A stretch of 64,000 nucleotides of DNA from CAUPWF01 sp964369775. Its GTDB lineage: Bacteria > Bacillota > Clostridia > Lachnospirales > Lachnospiraceae. The translations under genes and the position numbers were made by a program. A model generated the notes under the pieces. That model made no database searches, was not told where the DNA came from, and saw nothing but the letters and a program-made list of their open reading frames with translations. The DNA lies in assembly GCA_964369775.1 (NCBI GenBank), contig CAYJHQ010000002.1, forward strand, positions 1 through 64,000. Reading direction: 5' to 3'. Positions 24,229 through 33,147 of the stretch are shown here, piece by piece (positions within the stretch are counted from its first letter, which is position 1; the number at the start of each line of letters is the position of its first letter).

Positions 24229-25150
24229 ACAATTTCAAATCGATATCTCATTAGAAACCCATAGAGGAGTTACAGGATTATTAGGCGCTTCAGGAAGCGG
24301 GAAAAGTCTGTTTTTGAAGTGCTTAGCAGGATTAGAAAAACCAGATGAAGGAGAAATTGTATTTGGTGATAAAATTCTTTTTAGTAGCAAGGACAAAATA
24401 AACCTTCCAAGTAGAGAAAGAGGAATCGCATACTTATTTCAGAGTTATGGACTATTTCCTAATATGACAGCTCTTGAAAATATTAGAATCTGCGCAAAGG
24501 ATGAGGAAATCGAGGAGATTATTTCTTTGTGCAGAATTGAGTCCTTGTTAGATAGTTATCCAGAGCACCTCTCTGGTGGAGAGCGCCAAAGAGTGGCGAT
24601 TGCAAGAATATTAGCCAGTAAACCACAAATGATACTTTTAGATGAACCATTTTCTGCTATGGATACAGCGTTAAAAATGCAGATGGAAAGAGAGATGAAG
24701 AATGCTCTGGCAAATTTTGAAGGGCAGGTATATATGGTTTCTCATAATGCGGTAGAACTGTATCGATTCTCAGAAAAGATAGCAGTGGTTGATAAGGGAA
24801 AGTTGATAGAGTTTGATGATAAGTCTAAAATTTATAATAACCCCAATTCGATTATTACAGCAGGTCTTATTGGATATGATAATATCTTTCAAATGAGCGA
24901 CGAACTTAGAGCTGTATTTAAAGTGGATGAAAATATAACTTTTTGTTGTTTCAAAAGTAACCAAGTACATTTTACTGAGAAAGGAACATACAAAGGAAGA
25001 GTTGTAGATTGGATGGAGGACTTAGGAGGCTACATTATTTATGTTCAAGTATCAGAAGGTTGTGTGGTAAAGGCGAAGGCTGACAGTTTGATTGAAAGAG
25101 GTATCTCAGTAAGCTTTACAGTTACAGCGGTAAAGGTTATAAAGAGTTGA
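24194..25150 (+). CDS. modC: Molybdate ABC transporter ATP-binding protein ModC
   Basis: A 318-residue ATPase. Walker A LLGASGSGKSLF, Q loop YLFQSYGLFPNM, signature HLSGGERQRVAIARI, Walker B MILLDEPFSAMD and switch histidine MVSHNAVELY. The C-terminal ~85 residues form a Mop/TOBE-like domain (KGRVVDWMEDLGGYIIYVQ), typical of ModC and possibly a molybdate sensor. Last gene of the operon, ended by the hairpin at 25194. Confidence 0.9.
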   Translation: MRLKVNIRKATRQFQIDISLETHRGVTGLLGASGSGKSLFLKCLAGLEKPDEGEIVFGDKILFSSKDKINLPSRERGIAYLFQSYGLFPNMTALENIRICAKDEEIEEIISLCRIESLLDSYPEHLSGGERQRVAIARILASKPQMILLDEPFSAMDTALKMQMEREMKNALANFEGQVYMVSHNAVELYRFSEKIAVVDKGKLIEFDDKSKIYNNPNSIITAGLIGYDNIFQMSDELRAVFKVDENITFCCFKSNQVHFTEKGTYKGRVVDWMEDLGGYIIYVQVSEGCVVKAKADSLIERGISVSFTVTAVKVIKS

Positions 25151-25193
25151 GTAAGGGTGACGGTCTAAATAGTGAATAGCAAAAAGAGAAAAC

Positions 25194-25248
25194 AGTAAGG
25201 TCCAATGGAGGGATAGATATATCTTGCCATTGGGCCTTACTATTTTTT
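25194..25248 (+). terminator. Terminator of the molybdenum operon
   Basis: Fifteen-pair stem with one G-T (25194-25208 AGTAAGGTCCAATGG with 25227-25241), 18-base loop, then TATTTTTT. It lies just before the convergent zwf gene. Confidence 0.85.
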
Positions 25249-25256
25249 GTTGTAGA

Positions 25257-26609
25257 TTATTCTACAGATGGTGAACCTTGCTCGTATGTAGCGAGGGGTA
25301 GATTATATTGGTGGTACAAATGCTTTAACGATTCTACATACTTCCAACTTAAATAAATTTGATCCCAAGTAGAAAACCAAGTGGAATCTGAATTGAGAAC
25401 AGCGCCTAGTAGGCGTTCGTAAGCTTCTGGGGTATTCATGCGATATACAATGTTACAACTTTGGCAAAAATCCATGTTAGCAGGAATGACAGAAGTACTA
25501 TCACCAGGTTCCTTGATGTTAAAACTAAAATTCACTCCTTCAGTTGGCTGAATCTTAAATGTTAAAATATTAGCGGTAACATCAGGGTTGGGTTGTTTGA
25601 ATGTGATAATTACATTCATCTCGCGTTTTTGAAGTTTTTTTCCAGTTGATATTATAAATGGAGTATTCTTCCAACGAGGAGTGTCAACGAAGAGTTTGCA
25701 ACGAGCAAATGTTTCTGTCTTGGAAGATTTTAACACACCAGACTCATCTGTGTATCCTTGGTACTGGCCAAGAGATAAAGCATTTTTTATATCTAACTTG
25801 TTCAACGGACGAAGGTTGCGAAATACATCTACTTGTTTCTCTTTAATATTTGCTTGGTTGATAGGCGGTTCCATGGCGATTAAACTTAAAATCTGCATCA
25901 AATGATTTTGTACCATATCTTTTAGTGCGCCGGCTTTATCATAATAGCTAGCTCTAGTCTCTACACCTACTTCTTCATTTGCAAAGATTTGAATGTGATC
26001 GATAAAGTTATGATTCCAACAATGTTCGAACAAGGGGTTGGTGAAGCGGATTGTTTGGATGCTTTGAACCATTTCCTTTCCGAGATAATGGTCGATTCGG
26101 TAGATATTTTCTCTTCCGAAGCAATTTTCAAGTTTTTTATTTAATTCATTTGCCTCTGCTAGTGTTTCGCCGAAAGGTTTTTCGATTACTATTTTTGAAA
26201 CACCTCTACAGCCAATGGAAAGAATGCCATCGCTGATAAGTGGGAAGAACCTAGGTGCAACGGCATAATAAAATATATGCTCGCGAAAGGAACAACTGCA
26301 GAAATAAGTGGTGAGCTTAGTGTACTCTTCAGGGTTAGTAAAATCCATTTTAAAATACACGACTCTTTTAATGAAATTTTGGAAAGCATTTTCGTCGAAT
26401 GCAAGGCGTGAGAATGACTGAATCCATTTTTTAATGATATCAATATACTGTTCTTGGGTGTAATCTCTTCGTCCGATAGCGAGTATCTGATCATTATCGG
26501 TAAGCTTTTGGTTGATATAAAGATTATAAAAAGCAGGCATTAATTTGCGATAGGATAAATCCCCAGTTCCTCCAAAAATAGTCAATGTTTTACTCGTTTG
26601 CCCAGTCAT
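25257..26609 (-). CDS. zwf: Glucose-6-phosphate 1-dehydrogenase
   Basis: A 450-residue enzyme oxidising glucose-6-phosphate to 6-phosphogluconolactone with NADP. Motifs: LTIFGGTGDLSYRKLMPAFY (nucleotide binding), VIEKPFGETLAEANELN and the substrate-binding signature YRIDHYLGKEMVQSI. It is somewhat shorter than the usual 480-500 residues, mostly at the C-terminus. ATG 26609 has GGAAGGAG 9 bases upstream; its start lies 20 bases inside the end of gnd, so translation is coupled. Last gene of a pgl-gnd-zwf operon. Confidence 0.9.
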   Translation of the reverse strand: MTGQTSKTLTIFGGTGDLSYRKLMPAFYNLYINQKLTDNDQILAIGRRDYTQEQYIDIIKKWIQSFSRLAFDENAFQNFIKRVVYFKMDFTNPEEYTKLTTYFCSCSFREHIFYYAVAPRFFPLISDGILSIGCRGVSKIVIEKPFGETLAEANELNKKLENCFGRENIYRIDHYLGKEMVQSIQTIRFTNPLFEHCWNHNFIDHIQIFANEEVGVETRASYYDKAGALKDMVQNHLMQILSLIAMEPPINQANIKEKQVDVFRNLRPLNKLDIKNALSLGQYQGYTDESGVLKSSKTETFARCKLFVDTPRWKNTPFIISTGKKLQKREMNVIITFKQPNPDVTANILTFKIQPTEGVNFSFNIKEPGDSTSVIPANMDFCQSCNIVYRMNTPEAYERLLGAVLNSDSTWFSTWDQIYLSWKYVESLKHLYHQYNLPLATYEQGSPSVE

Positions 26610-27987
26610 GGTGTATCGCTCCTTCCTGATCGGTGCGCTCAAATGTATGCGAGCCGAAATAATCTCTTTGTGCCTGTATCAAATTAGCACCAACACTTGT
26701 GGCCGTTAATTGATCTAAATAGGTAAGTGCAGCTGAAAAAACGGGAATTGGAACACCGTTCACTAAAGAATGAAGATTGAAGCTTCTCAGAGGAGAAAAC
26801 CCCTCTTCAATTAAGGTGATAATATCAGGGTGGAGCAATAGATTACCAATATTAGGGCTATCCCGATAAATTACCATAAGCGTCTCCAAAAGTTCTGTTT
26901 GAATGATACAACCAGCTCTAAAAATGGAGGCTATATTTTCGAAATTTAGTTTCCAGTGATAAAAAATGGAGGCCTGATGCATCATGGAAAACCCTTGTGC
27001 ATATGCTACTAATTTAGCGATAAGATAAGCACATCTTACTTCTTCGACTGTCAAAAGCTTAGAGGGGGTGGATGCTTCCACATTTTTTAAAGGCGATTTT
27101 AGTGAATTTCGTTCAAGCACTAGGTTGGATACGATTCGTGAATCTACAGCTGCTTGAATCAATGAGACACATTGCCCCTGTTCAGTAGCCTCCATTACAG
27201 TCCATTTCCCAGTTCCTTTTTGTGCTGACTGATCAACAATCATATCTAATAAATCATTATCAGAGAGTGGATCTTTTTCTTTTAAGATAGAAATAGTAAT
27301 TTCGATTAAATAACTTTTTAAAATACTAGTATTCCATTGTGTAAGTATGTCTGCTATTTCAAAATTACTCATATTTACAACGTATTTGAAGTAGAGATAG
27401 ACTTCTGATATCAATTGCATATCGGCATATTCGATCCCATTGTGAACCATTTTTACATAATGACCAGCCCCTGTTGGGCCAATATAGGTACAACAAGGAA
27501 CTTTGTTCTTTCTAGCTGCGATTTTATCTAAAAAAGGTTGAATTAGATGATAATGTTCTTTTTCGCCGCCAGGCATAATGCTAGGTCCAAGCAAAGCGCC
27601 TTTTTCACCTCCGGAGACACCGACACCAAAATAGATCAAGTGCTTTTTTGAAAGGATTTCAGATCTTTTGATAGTGTCCTTGTAATAAGAGTTTCCACAA
27701 TCCATTATAATGTCATTCTTGGATAGGTGTTCAAGCAAAATTTCGATAAAAGCATCCACTATAGGACCAGCTGGTACCATTAAAATAATCTTACGAGGCA
27801 ACTCAAGTGAGTTGATGAAATCAGATATGGTTTCATAGCCAGAAAAGTTATCGTGCTCTTGCATAATTCGTTTAGTAGTAGAATAGCTACGGTTATATCC
27901 AGCAACTTTGAAATTGTGGTTGCAGAGGTTGAGTGATAGAGCTCGTCCCATTGTACCGAGCCCGATAATACCGATTTGGTTTTTCAT
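26590..27987 (-). CDS. gnd: 6-phosphogluconate dehydrogenase, decarboxylating
   Basis: A 465-residue enzyme giving ribulose-5-phosphate, CO2 and NADPH. N-terminal GIIGLGTMGRALSLNL (Rossmann), VSGGEKGALLGPSIMPGG, GPTGAGHYVKMVHNGIEYADMQL with the catalytic Lys and His-Asn, and the C-terminal FGSHTFERTDQEGAIHHDW typical of the dimeric family. Its ATG overlaps the pgl stop (ATGA). Second gene of the oxidative pentose phosphate operon. Confidence 0.93.
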   Translation of the reverse strand: MKNQIGIIGLGTMGRALSLNLCNHNFKVAGYNRSYSTTKRIMQEHDNFSGYETISDFINSLELPRKIILMVPAGPIVDAFIEILLEHLSKNDIIMDCGNSYYKDTIKRSEILSKKHLIYFGVGVSGGEKGALLGPSIMPGGEKEHYHLIQPFLDKIAARKNKVPCCTYIGPTGAGHYVKMVHNGIEYADMQLISEVYLYFKYVVNMSNFEIADILTQWNTSILKSYLIEITISILKEKDPLSDNDLLDMIVDQSAQKGTGKWTVMEATEQGQCVSLIQAAVDSRIVSNLVLERNSLKSPLKNVEASTPSKLLTVEEVRCAYLIAKLVAYAQGFSMMHQASIFYHWKLNFENIASIFRAGCIIQTELLETLMVIYRDSPNIGNLLLHPDIITLIEEGFSPLRSFNLHSLVNGVPIPVFSAALTYLDQLTATSVGANLIQAQRDYFGSHTFERTDQEGAIHHDWANE

Positions 27988-28943
27988 AAATTAATATCCC
28001 CTTTCATGCAGATTGAGACACCTTCAGGAATCTCGAGAGTACAGATTTTTGTTAATGAAAAATCTTTATTAATACTATAAGAAATTATAGAGTTGCTTTC
28101 TCTGTTTGCGACTAATAGATATCTATCATTTAGTATATTTAAGAGATCTCGCGGATGATGCCCATTAGAGTCGAAAAAATGAATGGTATTAGGCATGTCA
28201 GTTGAGATGTCTACAATGGTGATAGTATTAGAAATTCGAGTAGATATTATTAGTGTGGTCTCATCTTTGCTCATTCGAATCGCAGCACTACCAGTTTGAT
28301 GTATCTTTTGTTCGGGAAGAATAGAAGTGATAGACTGTACTACATACTTTCCCTTATGGAAAAGATATACACATAACTGGTTACTAAGTTCTCCTAGTAG
28401 GTAAAATTTTTTATTATCTGAACTAACTATCCCATGTCTTGGTCCAAATCCTTTTGGAAGTTCTAAAACATCAAGGATCTCTAAGTCCATAGTTAATACA
28501 TATACTTTGTCTATTAATAAAGCAGGAAGCAATAGATGATTACCGTGCACAATTACTTGGTGACAGCCAGCTTTATCTTTTATAAGTGTTTTCTTTTGAA
28601 ATGTAAACTTCTTGTTTTGATAACTGAGTTTGCTGATAGTTCCTTCGTGGTAATTGGCTGTATAAATGCAATGTTTATGGAACATTAAAAAGCACGAAGT
28701 AGATTTTTCGAAAGTAATACAATCGATTATATCTCCCTGTTCATTAATAGCAACGACACCAGAACCTTCTTTGTTTGAGAAAATTGAAAAGAGAGTATTA
28801 TAATCATAAGTAATATATTTTGGATCTTTGATATTGCAAAAAAGTCTGCATTCCGTGAAATGACCAGTAGGTGGATCAAAGTTAAAATAGTAAATTCCAT
28901 TACTTTTTCCAGTGGTATAAGTTCCGACATATCCGATTGCCAT
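27984..28943 (-). CDS. pgl: 6-phosphogluconolactonase, beta-propeller (lactonase) type
   Basis: A 319-residue protein of the YbhE/Pgl lactonase family: it starts GYVGTYTTGKSNGIYYF, shows repeated strand-turn units, GCHQVIVHGN, FGPRHGIVSSDNKKFYLLGE and NGHHPRDLLNILNDRYLLVANR, the usual conserved H-P-R-D segment. The placement ahead of gnd and zwf with 4-base overlap supports lactone hydrolysis, the middle step of the oxidative branch. AGGAGG precedes the ATG at 28943. Sequence is quite diverged, so function rests partly on context. Confidence 0.82.
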   Translation of the reverse strand: MAIGYVGTYTTGKSNGIYYFNFDPPTGHFTECRLFCNIKDPKYITYDYNTLFSIFSNKEGSGVVAINEQGDIIDCITFEKSTSCFLMFHKHCIYTANYHEGTISKLSYQNKKFTFQKKTLIKDKAGCHQVIVHGNHLLLPALLIDKVYVLTMDLEILDVLELPKGFGPRHGIVSSDNKKFYLLGELSNQLCVYLFHKGKYVVQSITSILPEQKIHQTGSAAIRMSKDETTLIISTRISNTITIVDISTDMPNTIHFFDSNGHHPRDLLNILNDRYLLVANRESNSIISYSINKDFSLTKICTLEIPEGVSICMKGDINL

Positions 28944-29097
28944 AAGTTATCCTCCTTTTGTCAAGTATAAGATAAAAGTCAGAAAATTTCAATAATATTC
29001 AGAAAAAAAGATATGTGTTGAAATTGAGAAAAGGATTTGTAATAATGGTAGGTGATAACAACAATAATAGTGATAATAGAAGGAGTAACAAAACGAG

Positions 29098-29550
29098 ATG
29101 AAAGATAGATATGAGTTAATGATTAAGCAATTGCATTCCTTGTTGGAAGGAGAGACAGATAGAATAGCTAATTTGAGCAATATATCTGCACTTCTCTTTC
29201 ATTCTATAGATAATGTGAATTGGGCGGGCTTTTATTTATATAAAAATGAAGAGCTAATCCTAGGGCCATTTCAAGGTAAGGTGGCTTGCATGCACATAAA
29301 GTTAGAAAATGGAGTATGCGGTAAAGCAGCTAGGACAAGAGAAATACAATGCATTCAAAATGTGCATGAATTTGAAGGTCATATTGCTTGTGATAGCGCG
29401 AGCAATTCAGAGATTGTTGTACCAATAGTGATAGATGGTGAGTTGTTCGGAGTACTAGATATCGATTCCTCGGAGTTTTCTAATTTTGATGAAATAGATG
29501 TAAAGTATCTTGGAAAGTTTGTGGAGGAAATGGCATCTTATATCAGATAG
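29098..29550 (+). CDS. msrC: Free methionine-(R)-sulfoxide reductase (GAF type)
   Basis: A 150-residue GAF-domain enzyme reducing free Met-R-sulfoxide. Key features: NVNWAGFYLYKNEELILGPF, GVCGKAARTREIQC and HEFEGHIACDSASNSEIVVPI. Cysteines C74, C85 and C98 match the redox cysteines of the family (C98 catalytic); C64 is extra. GGAG lies before the ATG. Probably monocistronic, between the divergent pgl operon and nadE. Confidence 0.87.
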   Translation: MKDRYELMIKQLHSLLEGETDRIANLSNISALLFHSIDNVNWAGFYLYKNEELILGPFQGKVACMHIKLENGVCGKAARTREIQCIQNVHEFEGHIACDSASNSEIVVPIVIDGELFGVLDIDSSEFSNFDEIDVKYLGKFVEEMASYIR

Positions 29551-29566
29551 TGAGGATAGTTGATTC

Positions 29567-29595
29567 TTGCTTTTATAATAGTATAAAGGTATAAT
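29567..29595 (+). promoter_or_regulatory. Promoter of nadE
   Basis: TTGCTT (29567-29572), a 17-base spacer and TATAAT (29590-29595), 40 bases before the nadE ATG. Confidence 0.6.
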
Positions 29596-29634
29596 GCTTG
29601 ATATGATTTATAAGAAGGGTAGGAGGAAAAAGTT

Positions 29635-30408
29635 ATGTATCAATTTCAAGTAGAGAAAGTGACAGAAAGTTTGGTGGAATGGATTCAAGAATATTTTGCA
29701 CTAGCAGGGGAGCAGACTAAGGCGGTAGTGGGAATATCTGGAGGAAAAGATAGCTCTGTAGTTGCTACTCTTTGCGTGAAGGCGCTAGGAAAAGAGAGAG
29801 TGATTGGAGTGATGATGCCGCAAGGGGATCAATTTGATATAGGATGCAGTCAAAAATTATGTGCGCATTTGGGGATTCAAAATGTAACGATTAACATAAG
29901 AGAAATGGCGGATGCAGCAAAAGAAGCGATGTCAGAAGGGTGTAGGGAACTAGGATTTGATAAACTGAGTACAGTTACAACTTTTAACACACCAGCTAGA
30001 ATGAGAATGAGTGTATTATATGGAGTTGCAGGAACTGTAGGTGGCAGAGTTGCAAATACTTGCAACTTATCTGAAGATTGGGTAGGGTATGCGACAAAGT
30101 ATGGTGATGGCGCTGGAGATTTTTCTTGCTTGATGAATCTGACAGTTCAAGAAGTAAAAGCGATAGGTCGCCACTTAGGTGTTCCAGAAGATTTGGTAGA
30201 AAAAACACCAATTGATGGACTGTGTGGAAAAAGTGATGAAGAAAACTTGGGATTTTCTTATGAGTCGTTAGATTTATACATCCGTCAAGGGATTTGCGAT
30301 GAAGAAGAGTTGAAAATAAAAATAGACAGTATGAGAAAGAATAACTTACATAAGTTAAATCCAATGGCTAATTTCAACCCAATGATTCAAACAATTGAGG
30401 AGTTATAA
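29635..30408 (+). CDS. nadE: Ammonia-dependent NAD+ synthetase
   Basis: A 257-residue enzyme amidating nicotinic acid adenine dinucleotide with ammonia. P-loop VVGISGGKDSSVVATLC (32-48), GVMMPQGDQFD, NTPARMRMSVLYGVAGTVGGRV, NLSEDWVGYATKYGDGAGDFS and VEKTPIDGLCGKSDEENLGFSY are diagnostic. No glutaminase domain is attached. AGGAGG precedes the ATG. The next gene starts 2 bases after its stop. Confidence 0.92.
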   Translation: MYQFQVEKVTESLVEWIQEYFALAGEQTKAVVGISGGKDSSVVATLCVKALGKERVIGVMMPQGDQFDIGCSQKLCAHLGIQNVTINIREMADAAKEAMSEGCRELGFDKLSTVTTFNTPARMRMSVLYGVAGTVGGRVANTCNLSEDWVGYATKYGDGAGDFSCLMNLTVQEVKAIGRHLGVPEDLVEKTPIDGLCGKSDEENLGFSYESLDLYIRQGICDEEELKIKIDSMRKNNLHKLNPMANFNPMIQTIEEL

Positions 30409-30409
30409 T

Positions 30410-31648
30410 GTGAGTAGAAAGAATAGAAGGAACAGAAGAAGTAATGCAAAGAAATCAAAGTATTTTGACTTTGAGATGATTGCTGTTATTGTAATGTTAG
30501 GGGCATTTGGTTTAGTGATGTTGTATAGTGCTACGGCGTATATGTCAAGTATAGAGACTGGTGGAAATGACACGGCATATTTTGTAGGACAACTAATCAA
30601 TTATGTCATAGGATTTGGTGCTTTTGCAGCAATGGCTCACTTTCCGTACCGATATTACAATGGGAAAATCATGATGTTGATTGTGGTTGGGGCGATAGGG
30701 TTGCTTCTTATGACACAAATACCAGGACTAGGAGTAACAATAAATGGAGCCACTAGATGGATAGATGTAGGAGGATTAATTACGATTCAGCCTAGTGAAT
30801 TTGCCAAAATTGCTACGATTCTTTATGTGCCTTGGGTGATAAACAGATATGGACTCACAAGTTCAGCCTACAAGAGAATAGGTCTTGTAGGTGGAAGTAT
30901 TTTGCTGATTGTTTTCTTTCTGACGAATCACTTGAGTACAACAATTATCATCGGAGGAATCATTGCGTCAATACTTGTAGTTGCTCACAAACAAGGTGCA
31001 AAGGTCTTAGTGATTTCACTGGTTCTGATGGTTGTGGTCTATGTAGGCTTGCAAGTTTTTGGGGAAGATATTTTTCGCGAAGATTTGGCTAGGGTAGAAG
31101 CGAATCAAGAGATGGGAATAGAAGATGATGAAAGCTTTCGCTACATTAGAGTGTTGGCTTGGTTATATCCAGAGCGGTTTGCATCAGAAGAATCCTATCA
31201 GACAATCCAAGGACTTTATGCGCTGGGGTCAGGTGGATTATGGGGAAAAGGTCTTGGAAATGGAACGCAAAAGTTAGAGGCCATACCAGAGGTACAAAAT
31301 GATATGATACTAGCTTCAATAGGAGAGGAATTAGGAATCATAGGAGTGGCGATGGTATTGTTGCTTTTTTCAATGCTTTTGTATAGATTGTTATTTATTG
31401 CGAGAAATGCACCAGATTTATACAGTGGTCTGATAGTGACAGGAATATTTACGCATATAGCCTTACAAGTAATCTTAAATGTAGGAGTTGTAACGTCTGC
31501 GATTCCAAATACAGGTGTTACATTACCATTTATTAGTGATGGAGGAACAGCCCTCATATTTTTGATGGCAGAGATGGGAATTGCATTAAATATTTCAAAG
31601 AATATAAAACTACCAGAAGAGTCAGAAGAGTTTATAGAAGATTTATAG
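30410..31648 (+). CDS. FtsW/RodA/SpoVE (SEDS) glycosyltransferase
   Basis: A 412-residue polytopic SEDS protein that polymerises lipid II. It has a basic start (RKNRRNRRSNAKK), about ten helices, GLGVTINGATRWIDVGG with the QPSEFAKIATI motif, and the long outer loop ending SYQTIQGLYALGSGGLWGKGLGNGTQKL. Near the end the usual SYGG is FISDGGTAL (Asp for Tyr). GTG 30410 is chosen: AGGAG seven bases before. A second SEDS gene lies in the division cluster at 41143, so this copy may be RodA-like or sporulation-related. Confidence 0.85.
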   Translation: MSRKNRRNRRSNAKKSKYFDFEMIAVIVMLGAFGLVMLYSATAYMSSIETGGNDTAYFVGQLINYVIGFGAFAAMAHFPYRYYNGKIMMLIVVGAIGLLLMTQIPGLGVTINGATRWIDVGGLITIQPSEFAKIATILYVPWVINRYGLTSSAYKRIGLVGGSILLIVFFLTNHLSTTIIIGGIIASILVVAHKQGAKVLVISLVLMVVVYVGLQVFGEDIFREDLARVEANQEMGIEDDESFRYIRVLAWLYPERFASEESYQTIQGLYALGSGGLWGKGLGNGTQKLEAIPEVQNDMILASIGEELGIIGVAMVLLLFSMLLYRLLFIARNAPDLYSGLIVTGIFTHIALQVILNVGVVTSAIPNTGVTLPFISDGGTALIFLMAEMGIALNISKNIKLPEESEEFIEDL

Positions 31649-31752
31649 AATAATAGGATTGAAAGGTTCACGACTTGGAGAAAATATGATATAATGATAT
31701 GTAGTAATAAAAACTATATGTGCTAGTAATTACTAGCGGAGATGGAGAAAAT

Positions 31753-32592
31753 ATGGCGTATACAATCATTATAGACAGTTGTGGAGAACTTACAGAGGAT
31801 ATGAAAGATAGCGGTTGCTACGTTTCGATTCCGTTATTTATTGATGTAGAAGGTAAAGAGATAATCGATGATGACACATTTGATCAAAAAGCATTTTTGA
31901 AAATGATGGCAGAGAGTAATGAGTGCCCTAAGTCTTCTTGTCCTACACCTGAATCTTATATGGAAGCGATAAAAGAAGGTGGGGAAGAGGTATATATTAT
32001 TACACTTAGTTCGCAGTTAAGTGGATCTTACAATAGTGCTGTGCTTGGGAAAAATTTATTTGAAGAAGAAGTGGGAGGCAAGAAGGTGCATGTTTTTGAT
32101 TCTAGAGGAGCTTCCATTGGTCAAACATTAATAGGTAAATTTGTGAAAGCGTGTGCAGATGAGAAAGCAAGTTTTGAAGAAGTGGTGGAGCGAGTAGAAG
32201 AATATATAGAGCAGCAAAAGATATTTTTTGTACTAGAGAGTTTGGATGTTCTGAAAAAGAATGGAAGACTTACAGGTATTAAAAGTGTAATCGCCACAGC
32301 ATTGAACATAAAACCAGTGATGTCAGCCAATAAAGAAGGTGAGATTATTCAACTTGGTAAAGCGAGAGGTGTGAATAAAGCGCTTTCAAAGATGGTGGAA
32401 GAGGTTAAGAATGCAACCAGTGATACGAAAGGTAAGGTTCTTGGAATTGCACATTGTAATTGTTATGAAAGAGCTTTGCAGGTGAAAGCGCTGATAGAAA
32501 ATATGGTAGAAGTAAAAGAAATCATAATTACGGATACGGCAGGGATTAGTTCTTTGTATGCGAGTGATGGAGGAATAATCGTATCGATATAG
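31753..32592 (+). CDS. DegV family fatty-acid-binding protein
   Basis: A 279-residue DegV protein: TIIIDSCGELTEDM (start), PKSSCPTPESYMEAIKEG, LSSQLSGSYNSAVLGKN, VFDSRGASIGQTLI, FFVLESLDVLKKNGRLTGIKS and KPVMSANKEGEI. DegV/FakB-type proteins present fatty acids to the FakA kinase. The ATG at 31753 has GGAG 5 bases upstream. An extended -10 (TGATATAAT, ending 31695) lies in the gap before it, suggesting its own promoter. Confidence 0.85.
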   Translation: MAYTIIIDSCGELTEDMKDSGCYVSIPLFIDVEGKEIIDDDTFDQKAFLKMMAESNECPKSSCPTPESYMEAIKEGGEEVYIITLSSQLSGSYNSAVLGKNLFEEEVGGKKVHVFDSRGASIGQTLIGKFVKACADEKASFEEVVERVEEYIEQQKIFFVLESLDVLKKNGRLTGIKSVIATALNIKPVMSANKEGEIIQLGKARGVNKALSKMVEEVKNATSDTKGKVLGIAHCNCYERALQVKALIENMVEVKEIIITDTAGISSLYASDGGIIVSI

Positions 32593-32697
32593 CAAAAAAC
32601 ACTACAAATCTCAATGGATATATGATATAATAGCAAAAGATTGAGTCAGAGAGGAACAGGTAAGCGTTCATCTTGATGTAGGAGGAGAGTATTTACT

Positions 32698-32931
32698 ATG
32701 AGTCAGGCAAAAGTTGATAGATACAAAGATCAAAAGAAAAATAGAAAGCAGATTATGCAAAAAGAGAAGAGAGCGAAAAGAATTCGCTTATTTATTGGAA
32801 CTTTGATTAGCGTTGCAGTGATTGGCTGGATAGGAGTTTCAGGGTATAGCACATACATGGACAGCAGACCTAGAGAGATGGCGACCATCGATTACGCCGC
32901 AGTAGATGAGTACTTACAGGGGCTTCAATAG
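32698..32931 (+). CDS. Small single-span membrane protein
   Basis: A 77-residue protein: a very basic N-terminal helix (KVDRYKDQKKNRKQIMQKEKRAKRIR), one membrane span (LFIGTLISVAVIGWIGVSGY) and a short acidic outer tail. By charge, the N-terminus is inside. Function unknown; such proteins occur next to the division cluster in lachnospiral genomes (from memory). AGGAGGAG precedes the ATG; TGATATAAT ending at 32631 is a plausible promoter element; a strong terminator follows at 32990. Confidence 0.6.
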   Translation: MSQAKVDRYKDQKKNRKQIMQKEKRAKRIRLFIGTLISVAVIGWIGVSGYSTYMDSRPREMATIDYAAVDEYLQGLQ

Positions 32932-32989
32932 AAAAAACAAATAAATATGGGTGTGGTATTTCAGAGATACTACATCTTGTGTAAAAAAA

Positions 32990-33014
32990 GGCGAGCATGG
33001 CTCGTCTTTTTTTT
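32990..33014 (+). terminator. Terminator before the division cluster
   Basis: Stem GGCGAGC / GCTCGTC (one G-T) with a 3-base loop and a T8 run. It isolates the mraZ promoter from upstream transcription. Confidence 0.85.
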
Positions 33015-33038
33015 ATGCAAAAAAAAATCAAAAAAAAC

Positions 33039-33067
33039 TTGAAAAAATAAGAAATGTGGTATAAAAT
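33039..33067 (+). promoter_or_regulatory. mraZ promoter
   Basis: TTGAAA (33039-33044), a 17-base spacer and TAAAAT (33062-33067), immediately upstream of the GTGG repeats bound by MraZ. Confidence 0.65.
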
Positions 33068-33076
33068 GATGACATG

Positions 33077-33125
33077 GTGGTGACGAAGTGGAGACTTTGT
33101 GGAAGAAAGTGGAGGGCAAGTGGTG
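33077..33125 (+). promoter_or_regulatory. MraZ operator: five GTGG repeats
   Basis: Five direct repeats GTGGTG, GTGGAG, GTGGAA, GTGGAG, GTGGTG at 33077, 33088, 33099, 33109 and 33120, spaced 11, 11, 10 and 11 bases. MraZ in other bacteria binds such GTGG(A/T)G repeats spaced about one helical turn before its own gene. They lie downstream of the -10, consistent with autorepression of the division operon. Confidence 0.85.
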
Positions 33126-33147
33126 ATACACTTGCAAAGGTGCTAAG

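Noticed and set aside
33077..33125. Short CRISPR-like repeat array
   Set aside because: Repeats are 6 bases at helical-turn spacing directly before mraZ; this is the MraZ operator.
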